DNA of 64,000 nt, taken from the NCBI GenBank assembly GCA_007844125.1, contig CM017571.1, forward strand, positions 28,519,978 through 28,583,977, in the 5' to 3' direction. Shown here one piece after another: positions 49,401 through 59,700 of the stretch (within the stretch, counting starts at the first letter, position 1; every line of letters begins with the position of its first letter). The DNA is from Sinonovacula constricta. Taxonomy: Eukaryota > Mollusca > Bivalvia > Cardiida > Solecurtidae. The position numbers and the translations under genes are program-made. The notes beneath the pieces were generated by a model. It was not told the DNA's origin, did no database searches, and saw nothing but the letters and a program-made list of their open reading frames with translations.

Positions 49401-50255
49401 CTCTGAATGGTTTTCAAACAAATATAAATATATAGATTTACCACTTAGATGAACTGTTTTAATTTTTTTACACATCTGTTTATGTTAAGGCAGCTGCAAA
49501 CTCAAACTGCTAGAATGGACCTTGTATGTCACACAATAACAAAGCTTATTATATTACACTCATAGGGCAGTTTGTTAAGAAACAATTCAGAAGTTGGTTT
49601 CAAGTGGTAAGGAAAACTGAGAAAGTGGCCTGTTATTTTTAGCAACAGTAACTGCTGACACTAGAAATGTATTTATGTACATGTATGCATTAGTGTATAC
49701 ATATGCATATTTAAAGTAACAGTCATATTCCATTTTGTTTTCTATTTTAGGACAATGACCATATTACAAAAGCAATGAAGTTTGTCTTCCAAAGAATGAA
49801 GGTAAAGTACAATCTTTTTTCTATTTGTCATTGTAACAGGATGCTAAAAGTACAGTAGATCCATTAAAAGTAATTTACTATTTAGTAAGAAATAAAGTGC
49901 CACATAACTATCATTTCTATATAACATACAATATTACTTATTATAACGTTTACAATTCACTATTCTGAAATACAGCATATTTGTTGCTTTTGATCTTTAA
50001 AATGCACAGACATTGTTACTTGTTGTTGCTTCCAAATATTGGTGAAAAAAGACCCAATACAAATGTACAACGTGTTTCTTTCTTCCATCCACACAGATGG
50101 TTATTGAAGCAGCATCAGGTGCTGGGGTCGCTGCAGCAATGTCAGACAGACTGGCTTCAATGGATGCCTCGTTACAGAATATTGGCATCATTTTGTGTGG
50201 CGGCAATGTCGACATAGATCAGTTGCCGTGGTACAACAGCAGTGCTATTAAATGA
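34266..50255 (+). CDS. Serine racemase / serine-threonine dehydratase family enzyme (9 exons, 332 aa)
   Basis: Fold-type II PLP enzyme of the serine racemase / threonine dehydratase family, acting on L-serine or L-threonine (racemisation and/or dehydration to pyruvate or 2-oxobutyrate), expected in the cytosol. Nine exons join in phase to 999 nt. Seen: QKTGSFKARGALN with the PLP-lysine at 56; SSGNHG (81-86) with Ser82 at the racemase re-face serine position; the tetraglycine-type loop SGGGM (183-187); Glu208 and Glu215/216 near the divalent-cation site; and LCGGN with Cys314 where human racemase has a Ser contacting the pyridine nitrogen. Human serine racemase is 340 aa. The loop PPFDHLDVISGQG (150-162) looks like threonine dehydratase rather than the PNQEP of mammalian racemase, so a dehydratase-type paralog is possible. 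The start codon has G at -3 and +4. I leave the symbol empty because the reaction is uncertain. Confidence 0.93.
34873..34914 (+). CDS. Racemase-like exon 2
   Basis: Fourteen codons, VRNLIEKDSKVPGV, between ATTTTAG and GTAAGA; phase 0 at both ends. Matches the short helix after the PLP-lysine helix in the family. Confidence 0.88.
34936..35100. repeat. ATC/ACC-rich microsatellite
   Basis: Mixed ATC and ACC triplets (ATCATCATCAACACCACCAC and similar) just after racemase-like exon 2. Confidence 0.85.
35101..36030 (+). other. Racemase intron 2, first part
   Basis: AT-rich intronic sequence in which I see no gene or recognised element. Confidence 0.4.
36035..36290. repeat. Dispersed repeat, inverted partner at 39680-39800
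   Basis: Landmarks TGACTGGGTGTGGTATCATG, CCAGGTGTTC and GAAGGCAGCAC, AAGTGGACA are met in reverse order and complement at 39690-39790 (GTGTCCACTTGAAAAG, GTGCTGCCTTC, CACCTGGCATGATATC). The two copies lie either side of racemase-like exon 3. Confidence 0.65.
36296..36515 (-). mobile_element. tRNA-derived SINE (minus)
   Basis: Read on the minus strand, 36445-36370 gives an A-box-like CAGCTCAACTGGTAAAGC and a B-box-like GGGTTCAAACCC, the internal pol III promoter of a tRNA. The right flank has the dispersed GGTGGGACAATAAACCCA motif also seen at 2095. A full tRNA cloverleaf is not convincing, so a SINE is favoured. Confidence 0.65.
36521..36576. repeat. 25-bp near-perfect hairpin
   Basis: Arms 36521-36545 (GTCGGATACCCACGG...) and 36552-36576 (...CCGTGGGTATCCGAC) pair throughout with a single G-T wobble and a 6-base loop. 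It directly follows the SINE end. Confidence 0.9.
36577..39430 (+). other. Racemase intron 2, AT-rich remainder
   Basis: No gene is supported. Positions 38830-39060 are a diverged copy of the sequence at 15880-16110. Otherwise AT-rich without recognised elements. Confidence 0.45.
39431..39597 (+). CDS. Racemase-like exon 3
   Basis: Acceptor CCCCAG|GTG, donor TCCAG|GTAGGA. Codes VSHSSGNHGQALAWAARK, then VVVPNNSPRVKLEAIKSYGA, the PLP-phosphate/substrate loop and the small-domain helix. Confidence 0.93.
39680..39800. repeat. Inverted copy of the 36035-36290 repeat
   Basis: Matches the 36035-36290 repeat in reverse complement, as shown by GTGTCCACTTG, GTGCTGCCTTC and CACCTGGCATGATATC. Confidence 0.65.
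39801..41196 (+). other. Racemase intron 3, remainder
   Basis: Holds a minus-strand open frame of 149 codons (40131-40580) without any motif I recognise and without clear splice partners; it may be transposon debris or chance. The rest is AT-rich. Confidence 0.35.
41197..41281 (+). CDS. Racemase-like exon 4
   Basis: Codes RVSEEKGYLFIPPFDHLDVI and SGQ, with one base completing a split Arg. Acceptor TTTTGCAG, donor CAG|GTGGGT. Carries the dehydratase-like PFDH loop. Confidence 0.92.
41712..41955 (+). mobile_element. SINE family A copy (plus)
   Basis: The head GGGTAGTGGTAGAGTCCCTG is A-box-like and GTGGGTTCAAGTCCC is B-box-like. The body has TTTTCCTCCACCCAAATAGC, TGGATGTCTC and GTTCATAATTAGTTGC, shared with the other family A copies. 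In racemase intron 4. Confidence 0.75.
42470..42726 (+). mobile_element. SINE family A copy (plus)
   Basis: The head GGGGCGTAGTGGTAGAGTTG is followed by TACGTAGGTTTGAGTTCC (B-box), GTCTTCCTCCACCAAAAAGC, TGGACATTGC and ATAATGATCATAATTGTTCA. Ends in an AACAAC-rich tail. In racemase intron 4, just before exon 5. Confidence 0.8.
42839..42965 (+). CDS. Racemase-like exon 5
   Basis: Codes GTIAVEFLEQVPHLDAILVP then TSGGGMVSGIAIAAKAIKPD, the glycine-rich loop around the PLP phosphate. Donor AAAG|GTAATT. Confidence 0.93.
42966..44367 (+). other. Racemase intron 5
   Basis: AT-rich. Positions 43140-43210 are a single copy of the dispersed sequence (GCCGGCTGATCTGGATCTAG) that is expanded at 24 kb. Nothing else is recognised. 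Confidence 0.45.
44368..44418 (+). CDS. Racemase-like exon 6
   Basis: 51 nt coding VFIVEPKGKMVEECLRA with split codons at both ends. The Glu of VEP is at the cation site of the family. Its donor GAGCAG|GTAATG is also the first unit of the 18-bp array. Confidence 0.9.
44411..45064. repeat. 18-bp minisatellite overlapping the exon 6 donor, about 36 copies
   Basis: The unit TTAGAGCAGRTAATGCCN repeats every 18 bp, with GAGAAGG variants and some longer-range repetition (44560-44640 resembles 44680-44765). The first unit is exon 6 itself: CTTAGAGCAG|GTAATGG. Six codons per unit give open frames on both strands (RADNAI, EQIMPL) that are not genes. Confidence 0.92.
45250..45425 (-). mobile_element. 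SINE family A copy (minus)
   Basis: Reads in reverse relative to 42470: ACATTGCAATGACACA, GTCATTATAGCAACATGAAG, CTGGGTAGAACCACTGG, GGACAGCTGGAATATTGCC, CCAACCAGGACTTAGCC, ACAATGACGGGCTGAGG. Confidence 0.7.
45710..45775 (-). mobile_element. SINE family A 3' part at the left edge of the 39-bp array
   Basis: CACTGCAGCAGCATAAGTAC, CATCATTATAGTAACAACCA, GCTATTAACC follows the same order as 49207-49250. The 39-bp array begins within about 25 bp. Confidence 0.6.
45775..48725. repeat. 39-bp minisatellite with about 1-kb higher-order repeat, about 75 copies
   Basis: The unit is ACCACACACCAAGGGCCTGA plus GGGGTTACAAGTCATTGCC, 39 bp, with many variants; units are most regular at 48490-48660 (alternating CTTGAGG and CTGAAGG). 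A block starting at 46611 recurs at 47609 with the same succession of variants (a 998-bp shift), so larger segments have been duplicated. Thirteen codons per unit create open frames of 60-143 codons in several frames. In racemase intron 6. Confidence 0.93.
48770..48855 (+). mobile_element. SINE family A 3' end (plus) at the right edge of the array
   Basis: CTCCACCTCAATAGCTGAAA, GTCGCGATAATGATCATAAT, TGGTCAATGGAATATATTTC matches the 3' half of the 42470 copy. Confidence 0.7.
48907..49034 (+). CDS. Racemase-like exon 7
   Basis: Acceptor GATTCTTAG. Codes ERLWPNPPQFLDTIADGI, RLQQLGHITWPIIMEL, VEKDVFTV. TIADG is a family signature. Donor ACAGTG|GTAGGT. Confidence 0.92.
49205..49335 (-). mobile_element. 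SINE family A copy (minus)
   Basis: ACAATGCAGCAACCAAGTAT, GATCATTATAACAATGTCC, AGCTATTTGGTGGAGGAAGA, CCCCAGACAAATGTCTGG, TCAGCTGGAAGACCTTCCCA: a reverse copy truncated before the tRNA-like head. In racemase intron 7. Confidence 0.8.
49751..49801 (+). CDS. Racemase-like exon 8
   Basis: Seventeen codons, DNDHITKAMKFVFQRMK, phase 0 at both ends; acceptor CTATTTTAG, donor AAG|GTAAAG. Confidence 0.92.
50097..50255 (+). CDS. Racemase-like exon 9 and stop
   Basis: Codes MVIEAASGAGVAAAMSDRLA through NIGIILCGGNVDIDQLP to SSAIK-stop (TGA 50253-50255). EAASGAGVAA is the family's phosphate-side helix. Confidence 0.93.
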   Translation: MVIEAASGAGVAAAMSDRLASMDASLQNIGIILCGGNVDIDQLPWYNSSAIK

Positions 50256-53200
50256 TTGGTCAGGAGTGATTCAAAAACAGGAGGTGTGTTGATACAGAGC
50301 TAGTTGCCGTGGAAACATAGCAATGTCTTAGGTTTCTATTTCAGTGAAGAGATATTTGAGAAAGAAGTTTGCCACAATAACAAATAAACAGATCGAAATA
50401 TTGAGAATATAGTGTGAGAGAGATATAAAATATTCATAGATGTGTAAAAAATGTTAAGCATAAACAGAAAATAAACTATAATGATGATGATTATATAATT
50501 AGATAATCAGTGTATACATGTACCTTAGAATTTAATCAGTTGAGTAATTTGATAACGCAAATCCAGAATAAAAATGCCATTAACCTTGCCATTAACACAA
50601 CAAAGTCTGAGAAACAATTAAGTGGGTTGTTTTCGAGGGTATGTTGGTTACAGCGTGTGTATGGAAAATACTCCCATCTTAATATGACTGGTCTTGAACT
50701 AATCATAAAACAGTATTTTTGAAGTTTTGCAACTTATCTTTATCTAAGACTGTGATCACAATCTTTTTTTTTGATGTGTTGCATAGATTTTATTGAATAT
50801 ATTTCAAAAAGTAAAATGTCTCCATATCATTTAAAATCCTTTGTTATCAACATAAACTTTTGGTAATTTATAGCTGTTGTTGTTTTATTCTCTGTTGTTT
50901 ATTACCCTTGCAGCTGTTTTTACAGTAAATTTCACACTTAGGCATAAAAGGAAAAGTACAGACATTGCATAGAACATTTTTATGTATACATGTAAATTCT
51001 GCAAACACAATCACAAAATCTGCAGTTGCAAGCAATAACATAATTCTAATGTAAATAAGTATCACAAAACAAAATAAAAACAGTTTCTTAATTAACAATT
51101 TTTATGTTGCTTCCATTTTCAAATAAAATATAATTGATATGTAGATCTATGGTGAAACTTTGCCAAAAGTCAGCATAGTTTAAGTTAAGGTCAACCTCTC
51201 TTGAGAGAAATGTGGTATTTAACCAGTTCATTTAGGTGGTTTTATTGGTGAGGTGGTCTTCAAGAATCCAGAAGCTGTAGGTCTTGAAACCTGCATAAAG
51301 AGCTAAATGTTTACATAAAATAACTTAACAGTCGTGCAAAATGTCTTAAATTCTACATTAAAAGGAAAAAAAGCTTCCAGTAATATACGCCCATTTTTAA
51401 CATAAAGCCCTTAGCGTGGTCAATGAGGTCAAACCTGCTGTACATTTATGTAAACCATTTTACAGGTTTTTTTACTTATATAAATCTCAACAACACAAGG
51501 AAGCTGATGTGGGATTTGTCAGCTTCAAGTGATGGAAGATAACCCCAAGAGAATCTTGGTAAAACCACTGTCACACCACAAATAGGCTTGGGGACAAATC
51601 ACATGAAGCTTTGCACTCCCAACTGGTCCTTGGACCAATATGGTGTGGGTCACTATCCTCTTTTCCTTGTGTGTAGTGTAATGCAAATTTTATCAGACAA
51701 AGCGTCTATTTTTTAAATTAATAATATTACTTCAAAAACGTGTGTGGATTTTTATTTAGTAGATAGGGAAATATTTGTTGCATTGAAAAGCAACAGTGAA
51801 AGAACTTGACATCTTAAATCAACATTACCATGGGCAATTCTAAGCAAAATGAGCAATTTAAACAAATATAAGAACAAGACAAATCAGACAAATTACTGTA
51901 GTAGAATAAATTAACTTTATATATTATGATTAAGAATTAAGTTATCTTTAGTAAATGTTTAATTCCTCCCCGATTAATTCAATATGGACTAAAATCTGTA
52001 AATACTGTTATAATATCAAATTACTGTGATTGAAACATAACTAGTTTTACAATTTAATGATAAAAGGTTAATTTAAATGAGTCATGAATTCTAATAATGA
52101 TCATGATTTAGATTTAAATTCTCTATCTTCGATTATTTTTGTGTGATTCCAAGACAAATGCAGCATGAAATGTAAAATTATTCTATTGACCATTGATCAA
52201 TACTTAATGTCAGACATGTAACAAGTATATTTGTTTTCCATGAGGGCTTGAAGAAGTCCTCAAAAATGTACATATATTATCACAATAACAACATGAAGAT
52301 TCATTATAAGAAGAAATACTCACAAGAAAACAAAAATTAATCATCAGTATTTGTGAAACCTTGTGTTCATTACAAATAATGAAAATGTGTCAGACAAATA
52401 TCAATACCAGACAATTATGTATTAAATACCTCAAAATAGGCCCCTTAATGTGCCTATATAAGGGGGAAAGTTCCCAAACATCTAACTCTGCCTGCATGGT
52501 GTTACAATATACTAATAACCAAATAAGAATTGTATATGTTTAAAAATTATTGGTCTTAACCACAAATTAGACAGACACAAGGGCAGACAAGAGTAAGTAC
52601 ATGCAGATACTCCTTCAAGTGTCCTGGAATGCTGATGGCCTAACAGGTTTGTTTTTTTTCACCCATTGTGAAATAAAACTGGTAAATCAAAATCCTCAAA
52701 TCATTTACTTTTAGTTTACATTAACGTTTTCAAAATAATATTAATGCACAAGGTAATGGGAAAAATGAAATGGTACCAGGTGAAGTAAGTTTTCTATTTG
52801 AAGAAAACACCGATTAATATTGAGTATTCCTTAAAAATATAAATAAAAAGAATACAAATATTATGCACAAACATGTTAAAATGCTATGCAAAATCAACAT
52901 AGAAAAAGATGGCATATACAGCCATCCAAGTAAACTGTACTTGTTTCTTTCACACATATGATGATTGTGGTCAAAACAAAATTACACAAATCTCTTGTTG
53001 ACATTAAATACTTACACGTGGCAAGATATGCAAACAATGGATGCCTCGTGAAAAAAGTAGGGAAAGTTAGATTAATAACATGTATTGACTTCTTAACTGG
53101 AAAACTACATTATCAGTAGTGCTTAGTTTCATGGGACACTACATTACTATACAGGTTTCTTGTGTTTTTCTTTTTTGTTGTTTTTTCTTTTTGTTGAAAA

Positions 53201-56200
53201 TTAACTTTCAGAAAACTATAGATGCACAACATTATTTTATTAACTGGTAAAGTTATGTTTGCCATACTTTTATACATATACAATAATACAAAGATAAAAC
53301 ACACAAAAAAAACAAAAGTTGAATCAATTTTGGCAATTATTGTTCTACATGCAAGTAAAATGCACACAATTTTTTAAAATTTCATCAAAACACAAAATAT
53401 TTTCAAACTAACAATCATACAAAACTGGTTGTGTTGGGGACATTTAATTGGAACAGTGAAACACAATAAAAAATGTTTTTTCTGGGATTTTCTGAAATAA
53501 TTATTAAGATGGCTTCGACCATTTAAAGTCTCTTTCATTAAACTTCTGTCATCTGTATATCTTAAATTATTTACATACTGTCTTCTTTTTTGGCATAAAT
53601 AATAGCAAAAAAAACAAACTTTACTACTTTATTTACACAACGCTTCAAGTTTTAAAAATCAATACAAGTGCAGCATTAAAGATATGTTTTGACAAAAAAA
53701 TAAAATGCAGAACACACACCCCATGTCATGACTAGATTATATAAAGAAATCATTGAAAAGCTGTGCAGTCCTTGTGCCTCTACCTTTTAAAAGAATTTAG
53801 GTATGTGGTACCAGTATATTTTTAATTTGTTGCACTCATTCTTAAGTGATCTCCCGAGTTTTGAGTATAACAATTTTCTTATGATTAATTTATGTTTTGT
53901 TATGTTATCAGTACTGCTTCAAAGACCTTTTCTTCAAACATTTCTTAACTCCATGTGCCTTTTAGATTGATTGTTAATATCAACAAATGGGCCTATATTT
54001 TTACTAGCACTAGGATGCTGTAATATACTTGATATCCAGGCCTTGTATGTGGTGCCAGTAACTGTAATAACACACAAATTTCAGACTTGATTTTAGGTAT
54101 AAAAGATACGGCCCAACTTTACAAAAAAAAGTCTATTAAGTATTTCAAAACACCTATCTGAAATATGTATTACACTTGTACTACTTTTCAATTAGAATTT
54201 TCATTTAAAATACTTTGAGAGACCTAGTTTTGTAGGTTTTAAAATGGTGACTTTAGTTTAAAGTATGACTTGGGATTAAGAATAATAAGATGAATACCAG
54301 CTTGCTATTGTCGAGTCATTTTCATACCATTTAAAGCAACACATCTGTATAATGGTGTATTCAATGAGAAACCAGCAAGGAAATTAGGCACAAGTAAAAA
54401 TTAATAACAGTGTACCAAAGATTTGTCAAAAATGAAAAAAGCACAATATACAAGACATGTATAGTTATATGAATTATAACTCCGTTAGGAAGCGAAATTG
54501 TTCAGTCATTGAAGACTCAGCTATGACTAGTAACAGTGACATATATGCTGTTTTAATTTTGGTCAATGCAATTAAATTATACATCAAAAAACAGATTAAT
54601 AACAATTTGGCACACACACATACACACGCCCCCGCACACATGCCTTTATTTAAATTTAATTGGCCAGGAGCATTTGATGAAAGCTCTTAAAAATGATTAT
54701 TAAATCATTGCTTTTTAAACAAATATATCATTTTATTAAAAAGGCAAATGTAAATTATTTGTATATTTTCCAAGCAACTAAGACAATCTAACAATCTTAT
54801 AAAATAAAAAATTGTGATGATTTGACATTATAACAAGAGAGAATCATAGTCTTTAAAATGATTAACAAGTAACAGAACAATGAGATTCCTAGAAATTTTA
54901 TAAATTTGTATAAAAAGTAAATAATATATCACTTCCCCAAAATACATTCAAAACACTCATCAAAGTACTAAAGCTAGATATGGAAAAGTTTAAAAAAAAA
55001 AATGAATGTATATAGAGAAACAAACACATGGAGAACAAAATGGAATGCCCAATCAAACATGTTTATGTATGGTATAAATTTATTACTAATAAATAATATA
55101 CTTAAAACTTAAAGGGGTAACAATTGCACTGGTCAAAATGCTTTAACAGCTTTGTTTTAAAAAAAAGAAAATGCAACATTATTGTTCATATAGCAACAGC
55201 TGGTCATACAGGTAGGACTCAAGACAAAAATTAATAGTTTTAATTTTTTTAAACATACCACTGTGACATAATTATGGCCATTACAGCAACCTCTATCTAC
55301 AGTTAACGGACAGAGGCCACCGAGATATTTTTGTGAACAGTATCTTGTAAATAAAACAAATACATGTTCAACTTACAAACACATAGTTGAAAATATTATA
55401 TAAAAGTGAAAACATACTAGGTTTTACTAACTATAAGCCTAAAACAGACGTGGCTTTGGTGTTATGTAAGCTGCCACATTTTTCCTTATAAAAAAACTCA
55501 ATTAATCAAACAAATGTATAACTGATACATTTTTCTTTTTAAACATCAAATAAAAACAATTACTTGCCAACATAATTTATGTACATGTATATTAGTAGAT
55601 GGAGTCTATTTAAATATCAGGTAAATAGTCAACAGATGTATAGCTACTACATGGATTTACTTCACAGTAATTATCAAACATCAGATTTACTAACATAAAC
55701 TTTTGCAAATGGGATTTTATTGCTATTTGAATTAATCTGAATATTGCTTCTTGAAGTCTATTGACTTACTGTTTTTATTTACAACTAATTTTGCATTTAG
55801 CTGTATTTCAATGATCTTTTGAACAAGTGTCATAGGTTGGTAGTTGAAATTCTTTTAAACAAGCAAAGATGATTATACAATCATTGAACTTTCATAAAAG
55901 AATACATATAATACAATTACCAATTGTTAGCTTGATAAAAAACAACAACATTTATTTAAATCATCCGAACATATTTTGGAAAATTCAAAAACAAAACCAA
56001 TTTTAAGACAAATGAACATGAAAAGTAAAAGTAAACATTTAATGCAATAATTACAAGTGTTCTGCAATCTCCAATGATACAATAAAGATCTATTTCTAGG
56101 TTACAGTGATTCTGTGACTGTTCAATATTTGGTACATTTTATGGTAGGAAATTTACATTTATTATACATGTACATACATGCATATGTAATGGTGAACATT

Positions 56201-56664
56201 ATTACCTACATAAAAACAATTTGTAAGTGCTTAAAACTGATAGGTAACTATTTCACAGTGTTGTGTTTATGTGCAGTAGTTATACTGGTGGGTCTGCCCA
56301 TACAAACTGCAGTCTGAGCCACAATCAAATATGGATGAAGATTTATTCTAAAATTTACCCCGCTGCACATGTAGTCAACCCAAACAAATTCTATATTGTT
56401 TGCAATTACTTCACAAGGTTATTAACATTTTGCTTGTGACTAGGCAACAAATAGCTGGCTGATCTGAATCTACACTATTTGCCTAGGCCTGGTTAATTTG
56501 TGCTCAGCAGGATAAAAAATAGCAAAAAGTGTCCCAGCATTTTTTTCACTGGTCTACTTTTATTGTGATTGTCAAATTTCAACATCAAGAAAATGTAGAT
56601 TACTATGTATAGTGCTGTCTTAACCACTTTTCAATTAACTTATATCATTCACACCTGTCAGTGA
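50256..56664. other. Convergent intergenic region with both 3' UTRs
   Basis: About 6.4 kb of very AT-rich sequence between the stop codons of the racemase-like gene (plus) and the TMEM134-like gene (minus). AATAAA at about 50384 and 50469 are candidate polyadenylation signals for the former, and minus-strand AATAAA at 56559-56564 (about 100 nt past the stop) for the latter. An (AC)n stretch lies at 54612-54640. I see no gene. Confidence 0.5.
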
Positions 56665-56744
56665 TTAATTAAACACAGGTAAATCATAGAGACTGTAACC
56701 CTCAAATCCCTTCACTGCCAGGTATATGTATACTAAGTGATAAG
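56665..56744 (-). CDS. TMEM134: TMEM134-like last exon
   Basis: Acceptor TTTTCCAG|CTT. Codes YHLVYIYLAVKGFEGYSLYD then LPVFN and TAA at 56665-56667. The YH...IY.AVKG..G motif is the family signature. Confidence 0.92.
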
Positions 56745-59700
56745 CTGGAAAAGAAAAAAAAAAGGAAAATACTATTTCATATACATAATCAAAATTTTTT
56801 TGCATTATATAATAAATAATATGTATATTTCAAGTGATATGAAGTAAATGAACTAATTGTAACTGAAACTTTACCTTTATAATTAGATTTTAGTGAATTC
56901 AATAGAATGGCTTTGCATTTTGAAATCAAGCAAAATGTATCTACACATTCATGATGTCACTAGAATGTGCGTAGCTGTATAGAAGATGTCACTAGAATGT
57001 GTGTAGCTATATTAATGACGTCACTAGAACGTGTGTAACTGTATACATGATGTCACTAGAATGTGTGTAGCTGTATACATGATTTCACGAGAATGTGTGT
57101 AGAAGTATCGATAAAGTCACTAGAATTGGTATAGCTATATTGATGATGTCACTAGAATATGTGTAACTGTATACATGATGTCACTAGAATGTGTGTAGCT
57201 GTATACATGATGTCACTAGAATGTGTGTAGCTATATTGATGATGTCACTAGAATGTGTTAAGCTGTATTGATGATATCACTAGAATGTGCGTATCAGTAT
57301 TGATGAAGTCATTAGAATATATGTAGCTGTAATTATAGTCACTAGAATGTGTATAGCTGTACTGATAAAGTCACCATACTGTGTAGCTGTATTAATGATG
57401 CCACTACAATGTGTGTAGTAGTACTGATGATGTCACTAGAATGTGTGTAGCTGTATTGGTGAAGACATAAGAATGTGTGTAGCTGTAATGCCCAAGTCAC
57501 CAGAACGTGTGTAGCTGCATTGTTAATGGCACAGGAATGTGTGTAGCTTTATAGATGAAACTAATATCCATTAACAAGAAGGCCATATTGGCCCTTAATC
57601 GCTCACCTGAGGACACAGGCTTTTAGTAGGCTCATGTCTGGCATCAAGTAATTAACAGTTATTTACTTTAGAAATCTTTGGTGAAGACTGGACCATTAGT
57701 GTGGCCACTGGGTTGATAACATTTTCTAGAATTTTACCAAGTAACCTACTGAATCCAAATGACCCACTTCAAAACACATGTAAGATTTTATACTGGCAAA
57801 CATTCTGGCCAAGTTTGGTGAAGATTGGGCCATAAATGTGGCCTCTAAGTGTTTTCACAAGGTTTTTCTAAAATGTGACCGAGTTACCTACTTTTTGACC
57901 GCACAAGACCCAATAATATAGTCATCCAAGATTTTATGCAGACAAACAATCTGATAAAGTTTGGTGAAGATTGGGCTGTGAATGTGGCCTCTAATGTGTT
58001 TACATGTTTTTTGTAAGTTTTGGCCTAGTGACCTTTTTCTGACCCCACGTAACCCAATAACGAACTCTTCCAAGATTTCATGCAGATAAACATTTTGTCC
58101 AAGTTGATGAAGATTGGCCTGTTAATGTGGCCTCTAGTGTGTTCACAAGCTTTTTGTAAGATCTAACCTAGCGACCTACATTTTGACCCCACATGGCCCA
58201 ATAACGAACTCATCCAAGACTTCATGGAGACAAACATTCTGACCAAGTTTGATGAAGATTTGCCTATAAATGTGGCCTCTTGTGTGTTCACAAGCTTTTT
58301 CTATGATTTGACCTAGTGACCTACTTTTTGACCCCACATGACCCAGTTACGAAATCATCAAAGATCTCATGCTGAAAAAAACATTCTGACCAAGTTTGGT
58401 AAAGATTGGGCCATAAATGTGGTCTTTTAGTGTGTTCACAAGTTTTTCCTAAAATCTGACCTAGTGACCTACTTTTTGACCCCAGGTGACCAAATAACAA
58501 ACTCATCCAAGATTTCATGCAGACAAACATTTCGACCAAGTTTGATGAAGATTGGATAAAAACTGTAGCCTCTAGTTTGTTCACAAGCTTAAAAGTTCAC
58601 GAAGCACAATGGACGACGGAGGTCGGACGAAGAGTCAGAAAAGCTCACCGTGAGCATGTTGTGCTCAGGTGAGCAAAAAAGAAATGCTTACATTGTGCTT
58701 TTACTGCAATATTTAAATGAAGCCTCAGTACTTACCTCCTGGAATCAAACAGAGCAGTCCCCCAATAAAGAAAACAAGGCAATGCATCCCTGAAGAATAA
58801 AGAGAACATGAGTTGAAATGACCAAAGCTGTTTAGAGTTTTCAATGGTTGAAAAACATTTAGTGCAAAACAAAGGGGTTGAAGGCATGTTGAGGTTATGA
58901 ATGTAGCGGATCAATAATATGTGTGATAAATAATTAGTTATAAATAGCATGTCAGTGAACTTTTATGTGAGTTTGGTTTTCTTGCAATTACACAATCTAA
59001 GAAAACTAACAAAAGTGTGTTAGACCCAAAGAAACTGCTGCATTTATTAACTATACAAGTCCATGGAATCAGCAAATGCTGATGATTAGACTGATCTGAA
59101 CAAATCAATTGAACAATGAAGCAATTAAAATATTCCTCAAATATTTAATTATATTTTATCCTAAGCTTACACATTTTATTCAGAATTGGCATTTTTTGAA
59201 AGGTTTTTCACATAAAACGGAGTTCTCAACAAATTATCTCCCAAGTCGGTTATAGCAGGATTGTTGTTTTTGGTAATTTACATCTTCTTTGTTTACATAT
59301 TTAGACTTTAGTTTGTATCATTGCTTTTCATTTAACATATTCATTTAGGATATTTTTATCAATCAGACTTATGCACAAGCTGGCTTCAATAAATATTCTA
59401 ACTATAATAACACAATGTTGTAAATTGTTCCATAGGGAACTGTAGTAATTACATTTGTTCTACAAACACACATATTCATATTTTCATCAAATTGCCTTTT
59501 TTCAAGAGTTAAACACAAACAACTGCTGTCACTACATATTCCCAAATGTTCATGGGAGCCGTCATATTAGAAAACTCTTGAAAAAAGACAATTTGCTAAA
59601 AAATTTGAGTGTGAGCATTTTTTGAAAAAAAATACAATTGCAAATAGTATATATGCTAGATACATTAAAATTACTGACATGAAGTACTAAATGAAAAAAC

